A stretch of 64,000 bases of DNA from positions 14,157,001-14,221,000 of the forward strand of contig NC_083387.1 in NCBI RefSeq assembly GCF_031755915.1, in the 5' to 3' direction. The notes under the pieces are model-generated. The model was not told where the DNA came from. It saw nothing but the letters and a program-made list of their open reading frames with translations, and made no database searches. This document shows, in pieces, positions 53,264 to 64,000 of this stretch. Each line of letters starts with the position of its first letter. Positions within the stretch are counted from its first letter, which is position 1. This stretch comes from Ziziphus jujuba (taxonomy: Eukaryota; Streptophyta; Magnoliopsida; Rosales; Rhamnaceae). A program made the translations under genes and the position numbers.

Positions 53264-55963
53264 ACAAAAATTTCGTCCTCGAAATTTTATACGTCACTAA
53301 AACACATAAGAATATTGGTTGAGGATTTGTGCCTCGAGCTTCCACGTCGCTTTCACGACTAGATTAATTCACCACGAGATTTTTGACTTGAGAAAATAGT
53401 CTTATTGATCCATACACATTCTGCATGACTTAAAAATCTACACTGGTCGCTCCTTACATGACAGGTCTTCGATGCCCTTCCGTAGCAACAATACGTGAAT
53501 TATGCTGCATACCCATGTCTGTTTTCCCGAAAATACTAACTTGCATACCACAAAACCAATTCTTCCAATAACGTTGTAGAACCAATGTAACAAGAACTTG
53601 GCTTTCTTGTTAGCCAAAGCGTACGACTCTCTTCTATGGAGAAAATCTCAAAAACTTAAGCTCAGACTTTGAATTCAAGATCTTTTCCATGCACGTCGGC
53701 TTAACTAATTGGTCGATCTTGAGCAGCTTTCAACTCTCTCGAATGACTTTCACCTTATTCATAGTCATTCGTAGGTGTTCGCATCCAATTCAAGTTGGTC
53801 GTCGTATGGTGCTTCTCCTTACCTACTTCCCTTCAACACTGTGGAGTTCGTCGTTGTCTTTTATATAGAGCTTTGTACGAAGACATTTCAATACTCGCTT
53901 GGTAGCGAATATTACAACGGACCTTATTAACGACAATTGCTTATTCTCACTTCATTCGATATTACATCATGCACGGTCTCAGCATAACTTCCAAAGTATA
54001 AATTCTGCACTTCGCTTGTCCAATGACCTATGGTGGAAGGCGATGCAGTAGTTAAGTCTCGCTCCAAGTGTATCTGTTAACCTTCATCATAGTCTTGAAG
54101 TAAAGCTCTAATCTCCATTAGACGTAATAGCGATTGATGCTCTACGCAGACTCATAATACGCTTTACGAACAGCTTGGCCGATTTGTCTCAGTAAGAACC
54201 ACTCTCGTACCAGGAAAAAGTGCGCTAACATTTCTACTTCCCGCTTCCGCTTGTCGGCAGTGTACGTACCTTGATTCCAATTCGGCAACTTCCTTTATCG
54301 TGCCCATCCACCAGTAATACTTAGTGAGCATTCAATATATCTTTATACCTTTGGGGTGTATCACATACATTGAATCACGTGCTCCCTTTAGGATCTCCTT
54401 TTTGAACTCAAGGATATCCTACTTTGGACTCTCAATTGGGGATGCTTAACCCTTAAATCGTTCTTGGAAAAACCATAACATAAAACAAATAATAAAATAT
54501 ATTTTTCAAATATACCACCAACATAAAATATACACAATTTATCAACCCAAATTAAATTTCCAAACTTCTTCAAAAATCAAAATATAATTTATGAAATTTA
54601 CTAATTAAATCAATGGAATAATAAATAATAAGAAAATTATTTTAATTAGCTTAAAATACTTTAACTTGCATAGGCAATTGTTAAAACTCCACATTGGAAC
54701 AATAAAAAAAACATGGATAAATGCATAAAATCATATCTTAAAATCCATAGCATAAAATGAAATATGCACGCCCGTAATGGAGGTACGTACGATACATTCT
54801 AACATGCTACGTGATCCATGATTCCAGCTGTCGCCGGCACTCCGCTACCAATACAAACCAGGGTGGTTGCCTATATTGGCCGTCCGATCCCCTAGACTCA
54901 TAGGCAACATGATTATGGGGCTAGCTCTACATGGACCACATTGGTTCGCCGACTCCGTATGGTGTGGCATATGCAATATAATATCAAACAATATAACATA
55001 CAAATACATGTACGAACATAAACAAAAAAATACTTGAATAAAATACCCTTAATTTCAAATATCACTTTGAAAAGTATTTAATTTTTAATAATCGATCGGA
55101 AAAATATCTTGACCTTAAGGTTGATCGACACATATCAATACTCGACAACAAGTATCGATTATGGGTGGTGACCTTACTAAATCGTTGATAGCCAATACAC
55201 ACCCTTAGGCAATCATCCTTCTTCTCCATGAACGAAACGGATGTCATTCACAATGATAGGCTTGATCTAGCGAAACCTTTATTCACCAAATCTTGTAGTT
55301 AAGCCTTTAAGTCCTTTAACCTTAATGGAGTCGCACGGCATGGCGGTACTTAAATAGATCGATGTCCAAAGCCAATTCAATAATGATTCGATATCCTTTT
55401 TACAGTCATAATCCAAGTAACTTGTTGGGAAAACGCTTTCGAATTGCTTCCCACTATGAGCAGTTCCAATGCTCACCATCTACTCGGGCATTAACCACAT
55501 GGGTCAAATACCCTTGACAACCATTTTCCGATAGCTCCTTGGAGACGAGGATAGAAATTAGCTACGGTAAAGGCCTCCTAACTCCTCCATGAACCACCAC
55601 TTCAGGTAAGCTGAATCACTTTAACTTTACTCATTTATGCTAGCGGTCCATAAACATAAGAACTACTCGATGCATATCTAGGACCACTTCGATTCCCATA
55701 AAGATTCACAGAATTGGATCTGCCCCCATTACTTGACCTTCGATAAAGAAAAGACAATCCTCGACCATTGACTAGGCCATAGGAATTCCCCGGTAGGATA
55801 GGTGATTCTAATTGACACCCTCGAAGATTAGAGTTATTCAAACTCGGGCAACGAATTTGCTTCGAGACAAACGGAAAGAATGCTTTAAGATGGGTAAAAC
55901 GAGAGATTAGACGCGGGTGGGACGCACAACAATGCACAGTCCCTTAGGAATACTAGAACCTAG
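53264..55963 (-). pseudogene. element G internal region: remnants of gag, RT and integrase
   Basis: Minus-strand remnants in pol order. 55635-55937: a serine-rich piece possibly from gag. 55279-55479: ISLSTAMPCDS-like words resembling the pre-RT stretch of Del/Tekay elements. 55062-55247: EKKDDCLRVCIGYQRFSKVT and HNRYLLSSID, a mutated version of the usual RT KKDGS...R.CIDYR...NK.T..NRYPLP words. Near 53650-53780: SHSRELKAAQDRPIS then DVHGKDLEFKV, the integrase C-terminal region. Stops are frequent and the region is much shorter than the ~5 kb expected. No YVDD/YIDD or DDE residues located. Confidence 0.65.
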
Positions 55964-55976
55964 AGGTCTGATACCA
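55964..55976 (-). other. primer-binding site of element G
   Basis: aggtctgatacca on the plus strand, sense TGGTATCAGACCT, two bases from the LTR; tRNA-Met type with small changes. Confidence 0.8.
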
Positions 55977-55978
55977 AC

Positions 55979-58900
55979 TGTCAGGACCCGTCCAAAATTC
56001 CTCACCGGAACCCTAGACAAGCCCTAATCCCAGGGAAACCCTACCGGACCCTCCAATGGAAAATCCGGCAGAACCTCCCCTAAGGGTTGGACTTACCACA
56101 AATTTCCTGCACTGAAAACACACTTCTATAAACATCCCCTTATTCCTCCCACATTACTACAATTTGATTCCACAAATTTACAGCACTCCAAATGCATAAC
56201 AGTAACTCAGTGCATAATTAATACATAAATGTCCAAAACAGTATACAGAGTTTCATGAAGTACTATTAAGTATAGAAATTCTACAACAAGGATGAAAGAA
56301 ATATTACAATGGAAATAAATGAAGACAAGAAAACTTCTCGAACTATGAGAGTGACGGAGATTAGGTTCGCTCCGGAAGAACGTCTACCACCCTTTGCACC
56401 TAAGGGAACGAAATTTGAAAATATGAGATGCTAATCATCTCAGTGAGTGATCCTATCTACTGTACACTTTTAATATTAATAATATAACAATAAAAGCAAT
56501 TTAATTACTCAAAACCAAACAATTAAATAAATAATAATTCATTGAAAATAATATTTTCTCCCAAAATCCTCACTATTCACTCCATTGGAAAGATTCCCCT
56601 TTTAAAACATTTTCGCAAAACCCGTTATTCGTATGCCCCAAAATCAAGGAATCGTTAATTTAATAAACAATAATTAAATGATCAAAAATATAAATAAAAT
56701 GTAATAAAATATAATAAATAAATGTAGAACACTTGTAATAAAGAAATATGACATAAAGGAAAAACTTTCAATATAACGAATTCATAAAATTCAATTTAAT
56801 CAATCAAAATAAAGAATGCCGAAAATGTAATTTAAATAATTAATTAGATGGTAACGCAAATCAAATACATTTAATTTAAATACGATTTTAAAACCTTTAG
56901 GGTTTGAAATTTCTATCTGAAAATTTATACTTGACGCATCACACCATATACCAGTGATGCCCTCCGATACCCAGCGTCCCGAGCACCGACTGGCGGGGGG
57001 GTTAAAGAGAGAAACTTACATACGGATGCTTCGGCATCCAGACAGAGCCGCTGCTGAAACCGCCATCCCGGCCACGGAGGGGGGCGGCTGATGTGCATTA
57101 CATAAAACTTGCCTGCCCTCGGTCCAATGGCAACTCACGGGAGACATTATAACTTGCGCGCTCATCTACATATACAGTACAGAACACCAGTACTGTATGA
57201 GTGCGTCTAAAATAAATAACCAAATTTTATTATAAAAAGATACGCAAACTTTTCGAAAATTCACCGTGGGAATTATACCATTTTTTTTTTCAAATTCACC
57301 ATCCCACATTTTTTTTCCCTTAATATCACCGGCATGAATACTTCGATAATATATATAATTTTCTCATATCACAAAATCCGTCAATACAATTATTTAATTT
57401 TCAAACCCATCAACTTTCATTTCCATCAACTTAAATATACAATTTTCCAATGGCATAAATATTTTTGAAACATAATTCTTTAAAACAATAGTTTTCTCCA
57501 ATCCTCAAAATCCATTTAAATCAACAAATTCTTAAATCACATAAATTTCATATATAATTAATTCATATAATTGTACACAATAATTGAATAATAACCATAG
57601 CAATAATTAAAATAAATCAAACCACAATTTCTTTAAATTCCCTATTATATTCTTTTGGCACCAAAACATATATTAAAAACATTATAATTTAGCAACACAA
57701 CTTATATGGAAATTCTCTTAATATCAAATACATAAAACATATTTACCAAATATTTAATTATGAAATATTCCAACAATTAAATTTGATAATAATTACCAAA
57801 ATCTCAAATTCCTTAAAACCAAAATATTTTATAATGCACAAATATTTAATTCCATTCAATTTTGGCATCAAAATTCCAAATATAAATTTATTAAATATTC
57901 AACACATCAAACATAATTTTCAAACAACCAATTTACACAAAATATATATATCTTCACATCCCAAAATAATTTTGAAGGTGGATCACTCACCTGGAGCACG
58001 CAATTAACCTAAGATCCTCCATGGGATCAATTCCACGACGAACACGTGCTCCTAGAACAACAATTCACACACAGTCAAATAAATTAATATTTTATTCGAA
58101 TAAATAATACCTGGTACCCAGGGGGTTTAAACACAACGTTAACCAAAATTGACGAGTAATATACCGAAACGAAGCTTATGGAACGAGGATCGCATTACCG
58201 ACCTCCATTGATCCCAATTCCGCCGGTGGTGGTCGAAATTTGTCCGGGAAGTACCGGCCGAACTGAACTTGAGAGATCTCTCAAATGGTGGGGGTTTTGG
58301 GCAATCTAATCATGCAAATGGACTCAGAGGGGTTGAAAATAGTGGGATAGAGGTATGGGTCAAGCTGGGTTGGCCGAAAAACACAAGAAAAGAGGAGAGA
58401 GAAAATTTTCTGCCGTCGGGCTTCTCCGGCCCAATCTGGGGGCGTCCGGCGACTGGTGGCAGTAAAATTTTGCAGTCGAGCTCGCCTCCGTCCCCCGCTC
58501 CTCTCTGGCCGACGCGTGTAGCAAGGTGGTGGCCGGAATTTAAGAAACGGCAAGGCCCCGAGAGGAAGAAAAGGAAAGGAAAGGAAGAAGAATGAGGAAG
58601 AAGAAGAAGAAGGAATTCGGGTGGCTGGGTGTTTTTCCCACATGGGGAAAAGAAAAAAAAGAAAAAAAAAAAGAAAGAAAAGGGAAGAAAAGAAAATAAA
58701 ATAAAATAATTAAATAATGTTAAAATTAATATTATTATATAAAATAACAATAATAAAATAATATGGTATTAAGCATGGTTGACATGTGGCATATCATCAT
58801 GGTGACACATGGTCACATTTATTAAGTCACACGTGGCACATTGTTACACGTTTAAAAAATAATATTAAAATAATACGATATTTTAAAACTTTGCAGGTCC

Positions 58901-59270
58901 ATAACTTTTTAACCAGATATCCAATTTAAGCGTGCCGCTAGTCTATGAACTCGTATCGACGAGTACTCCACAACCATTCATGAGTCAAAGCTCAACTTTG
59001 CATGACTAAAAAGTCAACTCCAGCACCCTTGGACAGTTTGGACCCCAATCTTGTTTTACTCATAACTTTCAAACCATAGCTCCGTTTTCGACGTGCTACT
59101 AGTCTACGAACTCATGCCAACGCATACTTTGTAACGGTACCTCAGTCAACCTAGGATTCTATTTGAGTCAAAAAGTCAACTTTTGACCCCTTCGGTCAAC
59201 GGTCAAAGTCAACAGTCAACCTCGGTCAAAGTTGGAAAACTTCCATTGTACTTTGGGACGGGGTGTTACA
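55979..59270 (-). repeat. 5' LTR of element G
   Basis: 3,292 bp from TGTCAGGACCCGTCC to CGGGGTGTTACA on the plus strand. Related to the solo LTR at 22970-25886 over its length. A TTGAC-type cluster lies at 59166-59231 (as GTCAA on the plus strand). Confidence 0.85.
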
Positions 59271-59551
59271 CTTTGGATATTGCCGAGCAACGTAATTGGG
59301 ATCACATTTGGTTGGAAAGTGACTCTTCTTATGTTGTAAGTATTTTTCAAATGCCTTTCTTCATAGGTTCCTTAGCATTTAAGGGTGAGATGGGCTGCTT
59401 GCCTTTCCTATATCTCTTCTATTCATTTCCATGTTTCTCATATTATAAGGAAGGCAATAATGTTGCTGATATTTTGTCCAAGTTAGCTATTTCTTCTCAA
59501 GATGATTTTTGGCAATATAAGCTTCCTATAAATTGTCTCTTAGCTCATTAG
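59271..59551 (+). pseudogene. RNase H fragment of LINE type
   Basis: Open frame across the right edge of element G, so only codons after 59270 count: LDIAEQRNWDHIWLESDSSY, later YYKEGNNVADILSKLAISS, then a stop at 59549-59551. The words WLESDS, an EGN..AD..SK motif and the ending fit the plant RNase H domain (RVT_3 type) found at the 3' end of LINE pol genes and in related host copies. Only the C-terminal ~90 codons remain; the upstream part was cut off by or lost with element G. AATAAA at 59654-59659 would suit a 3' end. Confidence 0.65.
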
Positions 59552-59974
59552 GAAAACTTGATAGGCAGGTTTTCATATCGTTTTTGTAATTAGTTTTGGC
59601 TTTGTTTTGGTTATCTCCTCAGTGGATTCATTGTATTCTTTTTCTTTATTTTCAATAAAATTTCATGGGTTAAGTCATGTAACTTGCATATGATTTTAGC
59701 CTTTTCAATGGTTTGAGGTGTCCTAGTATTGCAAGTATAATATGATACGATACATTACATAAAGAGCTTTAGAATCACTTTTTTTTCACTTTAGGGTGTG
59801 TTTTCAATGGCCGCTTTTAAAGAATAGTAGTTCTAATCTATCTTGTTTATAAAATACAATTAATATTGTGTGCAATATCTATGGGTTTATAATGTTGTAC
59901 ATGTTGTTAATTGAAATATGATCAGTTAAGCATATTCGATTAAATTATGTTAGCACTAACACAGTGATGACATT

Positions 59975-60092
59975 GATCAAACAAACAAGTATAGTGGAAT
60001 TTGGTTCTTTAAAAAAGACAAGAGAGGAAATACGATCAAACAAACAAGTATAGTGGAATTTGGTTCTTGAAAAAAGGCAAGAGAGGAAATAC
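59975..60092. repeat. 59-bp tandem duplication
   Basis: Units 59975-60033 and 60034-60092, both starting GATCAAACAAACAAGTATAG and ending GAGAGGAAATAC, differ at two or three bases. Confidence 0.9.
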
Positions 60093-60904
60093 CCAAAGAA
60101 GCAGATCAAAATTAGTAAGTCGAGCAAGTTTGATTGGTGCTCTAAGGGTCAAGGTTTGGTTACTTAGAAAAGTCTAGAGGAAATGTATTTGTTGAGAATG
60201 TTTTCTTGTTAGGCTTTGAAATTGCTTTTGAAATAAAAAAATCAAATTAAATTAATAGGTTATTACGAAAAAATAAAAATAAAATTAAAAGGTAAAATTA
60301 AAAATTTTGAAAAGTTTTTATTTTATCAGGTAAAATACATAAAAATTAAATTTAGGTTTTCATATTCAATAAATGATTTTCCTTCCACTAATATCTCCAT
60401 ATTTGGAGGGATTATTTTGGATAGAAAGCCATCCCTTTAATTCTCTATCCTTCCTCTTCTTCCCAACCAAACAACGAATTATTTTTTCCTCTTTTACTTA
60501 TGCATCCCCCTTTCTTTCCTTCTACTTTTCCACCATAACAAACGAAGCATTAGGCTAAGTGAGGTTTCGATGAAAAAAGCATCATATATACAATATATGC
60601 ATACTTTCATTTCTCACGCCTAATAAGCCACTTTGATCATGATCAGGTAATGGCAGGCTAGGATTTGAGGAAATGGTAGAGATATAATATACAATATCTT
60701 TTCTTCCTTAATGCTCCAAAACAACAATCACCCAATTTGTAGTGGCTCCAGCATCACTATTCACTACTAAACCACATCAATTCCTAACATTTATTATTCA
60801 CAATCAGACCACCGTAAGGCAGTGCAAAAACTTCCTATATATCTATGGAACACATCTTTTAGGCTATATTTGTGTGAGCACCAAACAAAACCTATATAAA
60901 TATA

Positions 60905-60909
60905 TAAGT

Positions 60910-60940
<31 letters not shown>

Positions 60941-60942
60941 TA
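60905..60942. repeat. TA-rich microsatellite
   Basis: Nearly pure TA run with a few extra A. Confidence 0.85.
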
Positions 60943-63596
60943 TTATATCCGGTGTCCCTTTATTATACTAATATCCCGCTTATTGTCTATAAGCTATGCT
61001 CGGATAAATCCTTTCGTTAAATCCCATTAACACATGTTCATAAACCCTTGGTTTTATTTGTGGAGTTTTAAACTTTTATAATCAATTTAAACTAAAAAAT
61101 GGTCCAAAAATATTAAATTAGTATTCTCTGTTAGTTTATTTGGAATAGCCCATATAAGAATGACTAGTAGGGATAATTTCCGATTGTAATTTCATTAGAT
61201 CTAGTGCTAAAATTTTCTTTCCCAATTTATTAAAAAAAAAAAAATCCTCTATTCTAGTTCTAGGTTATAAAAGCTAGAAAAAACCAAAATTGCAAATCTT
61301 TAAATTAATCCATATAAATTAAAAAGTTCCAATATAAGTGAAACCAAATTCATTCTGTGTATGATTTGGTCTTAGTTCGTGTAGTACTCTTTATATCATG
61401 GCATCTCAATCCAAAACTTAGTATTGAACTCAATCTATGTATGAGACTTGTAATTAAGAAAAAGTATCTACGCATTACTACAAAAACTTATCGAGCTAGT
61501 TTGCAGTTGGCCATTTTTTGTTCTGAATTGTTACTTGTTCTTTTGCAAGGTATCTATTTTCAGTTGATTGAGACATGAAGTAAATGCATCTGAACCACGG
61601 TTGGACTTATTATTAAATTAGTTTATTTTATTTTATTTCTTCACAATCTTGACAGAAAACAATATGTGCACCTTTAGGCACTACGATATGTCAAAGAACA
61701 AAAATTTACGTGTTTAAGTTGCCAGGGGAATTAATTTGTCTCACATGTTGCATTTAATTTCGTTTTATCAAACCGACCAACCGATTGGAAATAGGTATGT
61801 GTCATTTGCTACATGTTCATCTTTTGTTTTTGATTTTCATTTCTTCTACATAAAAATTATATAATTTGTTTATCTAAAATATTTATTAGTATTAATTATT
61901 AATAGTTAGATATTTCAATTAATTGTAAACTTATTAAGATATATACATATATGAAAAGAAAAAAAAATCAAATTGAACAAGACTTCAAATTGTTTCTTTT
62001 TTTTTTTTTCCTTGAAGTTTTTAATTATTTTTATTTAAAATGCCTAACAAATGTCAACGGCCGGAAAAACTAATAAATAAACATTTAAGATAGACAAATT
62101 ATAAACAATCAGATAAAAAAAAAAAAGAGAGAAAAATAAAAATATTAATAAATTAATTTTTTTTTAAAAAACATCTAAAAACCAACATTGTGTTATCAAA
62201 GCTGACACCTAATTTAGAGGAATTTGATTTCATAGGTGGCTAATTAAAACACAAACTAGTTCGGTAGACACTAATTATTTCCCAAAGAAAATAATTTGTT
62301 GAAATTGGTCATTTCTCATGGTTCCATTTTACTTTTGAACCCATTTTATAGAATCCAAAATATTGGTACAAGCGCTTGTTCCGTAGGCTGTCAGGCATCT
62401 ATCATAAAACTACCCAATAATGTCAAGTAGATAAAAAGTGTATATCTTTCATTCGCTCTTGGTGTACATGCAGTCATATACGCCTAGTTATTTCTACCGA
62501 AGGATTAAAACGTGGACGGATCATATCAGAAGCCTTTGAAGCAATAACGTCAGGGGCTGCGGAAATAACTAAAAGCCAAAAAGTAGTTGCCCACACTCAT
62601 TAAACTGAAATAGCTAGACTTGGAAAAACGTGCTCCTACTTATATCATTTAATGTCCTTCTGGAAGCAACAATATAGCTTTATATATAATAAATGAGCAT
62701 TAAAAAAATAAAACCATTAAGAGAAAACGCCTAAATGGCCGTTTATGGATGAGAAATTATTCTCTTTTTTTTTTATCAATATTAAACTCATTGTAATTGG
62801 AAAAAATATTTTATTTCTGATCCTAAAATTATATCTTTATAGCAGATTTGGAATATCTTCCATAAGATTATTTATTCCTTTTAAAAAATTTATAATTGTA
62901 ATTTCTGAATTCAAAAGAGAAGTGTTCTTCTCATATTTAAAATATATTTGAATGAAATTAAGTATAATAAATTAAAAATAAATAAATAACTATACAATTT
63001 AATTTATAATTAATTTTTATCAAATTTGATATTTTTGAAAAGAAAAAAAATATTTATCGAAATTAAATATTGAATTTAATTTAAAATAATAACTAAATAT
63101 ATCAATAAGAAGATTTTATTTTTTTTTCAATTTTAATTCCTATGAATAAGTATTGCTTCTTTTTCAAAAATAATTATTCTATATACTAAATGTAACCTTA
63201 ATTGTCTTTACCACTTAATCAAGTCTATTAACATGGAATTTGCATGAATTTTATACGTTTTTGAGATAGAGGTATAGGGTGGATTTACTAAATAATTTCT
63301 CTTTACTAACAAAGCTACCCGAATCAATTCATCAGGCTTTGATGCTTGAATCTCCAAAGCCAAATAAACAAATAAAAATAAAAATATCCTGGCTTTCGAA
63401 AACATTGAATTAATAATTAAAATGATACCAAGTTGGTGTATCAAAAAATATATATATATTGTTCAATGAATGATCAATTTTTTTTTTTTTGTCAGATCAA
63501 CGAATTTAATAATTAATGTCAAACAGGTTTTGGTGGTAGAAAATTTTTTCGCCGCATCTGTAATTAAAAGTTCAGCTTTAACTTCTCCATCCCGTA

Positions 63597-63622
63597 TAAA
63601 TATATATATATATATATATAAT
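63597..63622. repeat. TA microsatellite
   Basis: Uninterrupted alternating TA run before ATGG. Confidence 0.85.
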
Positions 63623-64000
63623 GGTTTTCCTCATTCTTTTTCTTTTTTTTTTTCTTTTTTTTTGGGGGGTTAGGAATACCATAATATTTTAACATAGGAT
63701 AATGCCATAACCACCATCTAATTTATAAACAAATCTATTAAAAGTAGACATATAATTGATTAGTTTATATTTAATAATATTTATGAATTTTTTAAAATTT
63801 AATTATTAATTTTTAAATTATATTAATATATTATCTAATCAAATAATGACATGTATACTAATAGTAGCTTTGATAGCGCATGTAGTATTACTATTTCATT
63901 TTAAAGAAATGGGACATATAGCTTAAACTTATAACTTCAAAGGTGGTATGGATATAAAGGGCATATCCATAATTGGGAGATGATAATGGTCTGATCATTT

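Larger units (their letters stand above)
51102..59270 (-). mobile_element. Tekay/Del-like gypsy element G, decayed and truncated
   Basis: 5' LTR (55979-59270) on the right, primer-binding site, a 2.7-kb decayed internal region, polypurine tract and a truncated 3' LTR (51102-53250) on the left. The left copy lacks 1,154 bp of its end and joins gypsy E at the shared word ACT. The right flank begins CTTTG; its left twin is lost. Internal remnants are of Del/Tekay type. Short internal region plus heavy decay contrast with closely similar LTRs. Confidence 0.8.
59552..63999. other. AT-rich intergenic DNA, no gene recognised
   Basis: About 4.4 kb outside the retrotransposon stack. Frames are short (60-108 codons), AT-driven and without motifs. 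It holds a 59-bp duplication, TA microsatellites (60905-60942, 63601-63622), an imperfect inverted repeat near 63737-63885 and a less AT-rich segment at 62350-62660. It could be flank of a host gene to the right. Confidence 0.5.

Noticed and set aside
59183..59551. A 122-codon gene starting at 59183
   Set aside because: Its first 29 codons are LTR sequence of element G; only the part after 59270 has RNase H similarity.
60742..61020. 92-codon frame as a host gene
   Set aside because: Runs through a TA microsatellite, Tyr/Ile-rich, no motif or supporting context.
1..64000. A CRISPR array, toxin-antitoxin or other bacterial system
   Set aside because: No regularly spaced repeats with unique spacers and no bacterial gene organisation; all signs point to plant nuclear DNA.

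Overview
The window reads as nuclear DNA of a flowering plant, most likely a dicot. It is AT-rich, almost wholly built of LTR retrotransposons stacked inside one another, and I see no intact host gene, tRNA gene or CRISPR array. The species cannot be named from the sequence. Every open frame I recognise belongs to a mobile element, and every one carries at least one lesion.

Layout. 1-4518: a decayed Ty1/copia gag piece, a possible old LTR, a MITE-like element and a 5S-rRNA-derived (Cassandra-type) TRIM remnant. 4519-6322: LTR, primer-binding site and gag start of a Ty3/gypsy element (A). 6323-8088: non-coding, with an 80-bp triplicate. 8089-15440: a gypsy solo LTR (B) split by gypsy element I (8194-14413, minus). 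15959-16995: a copia solo LTR with target-site duplication TTTAG. 17191-17800: a long inverted repeat. About 19290-31795: a decayed copia element (P) split by gypsy element II (20830-30082, minus, duplication GTTAC), itself split by a 2.9-kb Tekay/Del-like solo LTR (22970-25886, duplication CAATA). 31593-33473: a 1,007-bp tandem duplication. 33474-44986: gypsy element D (plus), split in gag by a full-length copia element R (36499-42693, minus, duplication GTTGC). 44987-51101: gypsy element E (plus), the only gypsy copy here with reverse transcriptase, RNase H and the integrase zinc-binding region together. 51102-59270: a decayed Tekay/Del-like element G (minus) whose left LTR is cut into E. 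59271-59551: an RNase H fragment of the LINE type. 59552-64000: AT-rich DNA with simple repeats and no gene I can support.

The most interesting theme is the gypsy family shared by A, B, I, II, D and E. Its polyprotein frame runs through the polypurine tract into the 3' LTR, so the LTR U3 carries about 60 codons of the C-terminal tail. The LTR ends were set by target-site duplications and PPT position (TGATG...GTATCA). Elements I and II are two copies of one non-autonomous form: they keep Gag, zinc knuckle, protease and the tail after integrase, but RT, RNase H and the integrase catalytic core are replaced by a second, diverged copy of the protease-RT linker. E and D carry RT and could represent the helper lineage. 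All assignments rest on reading motifs and repeat boundaries by eye; no database search was possible.
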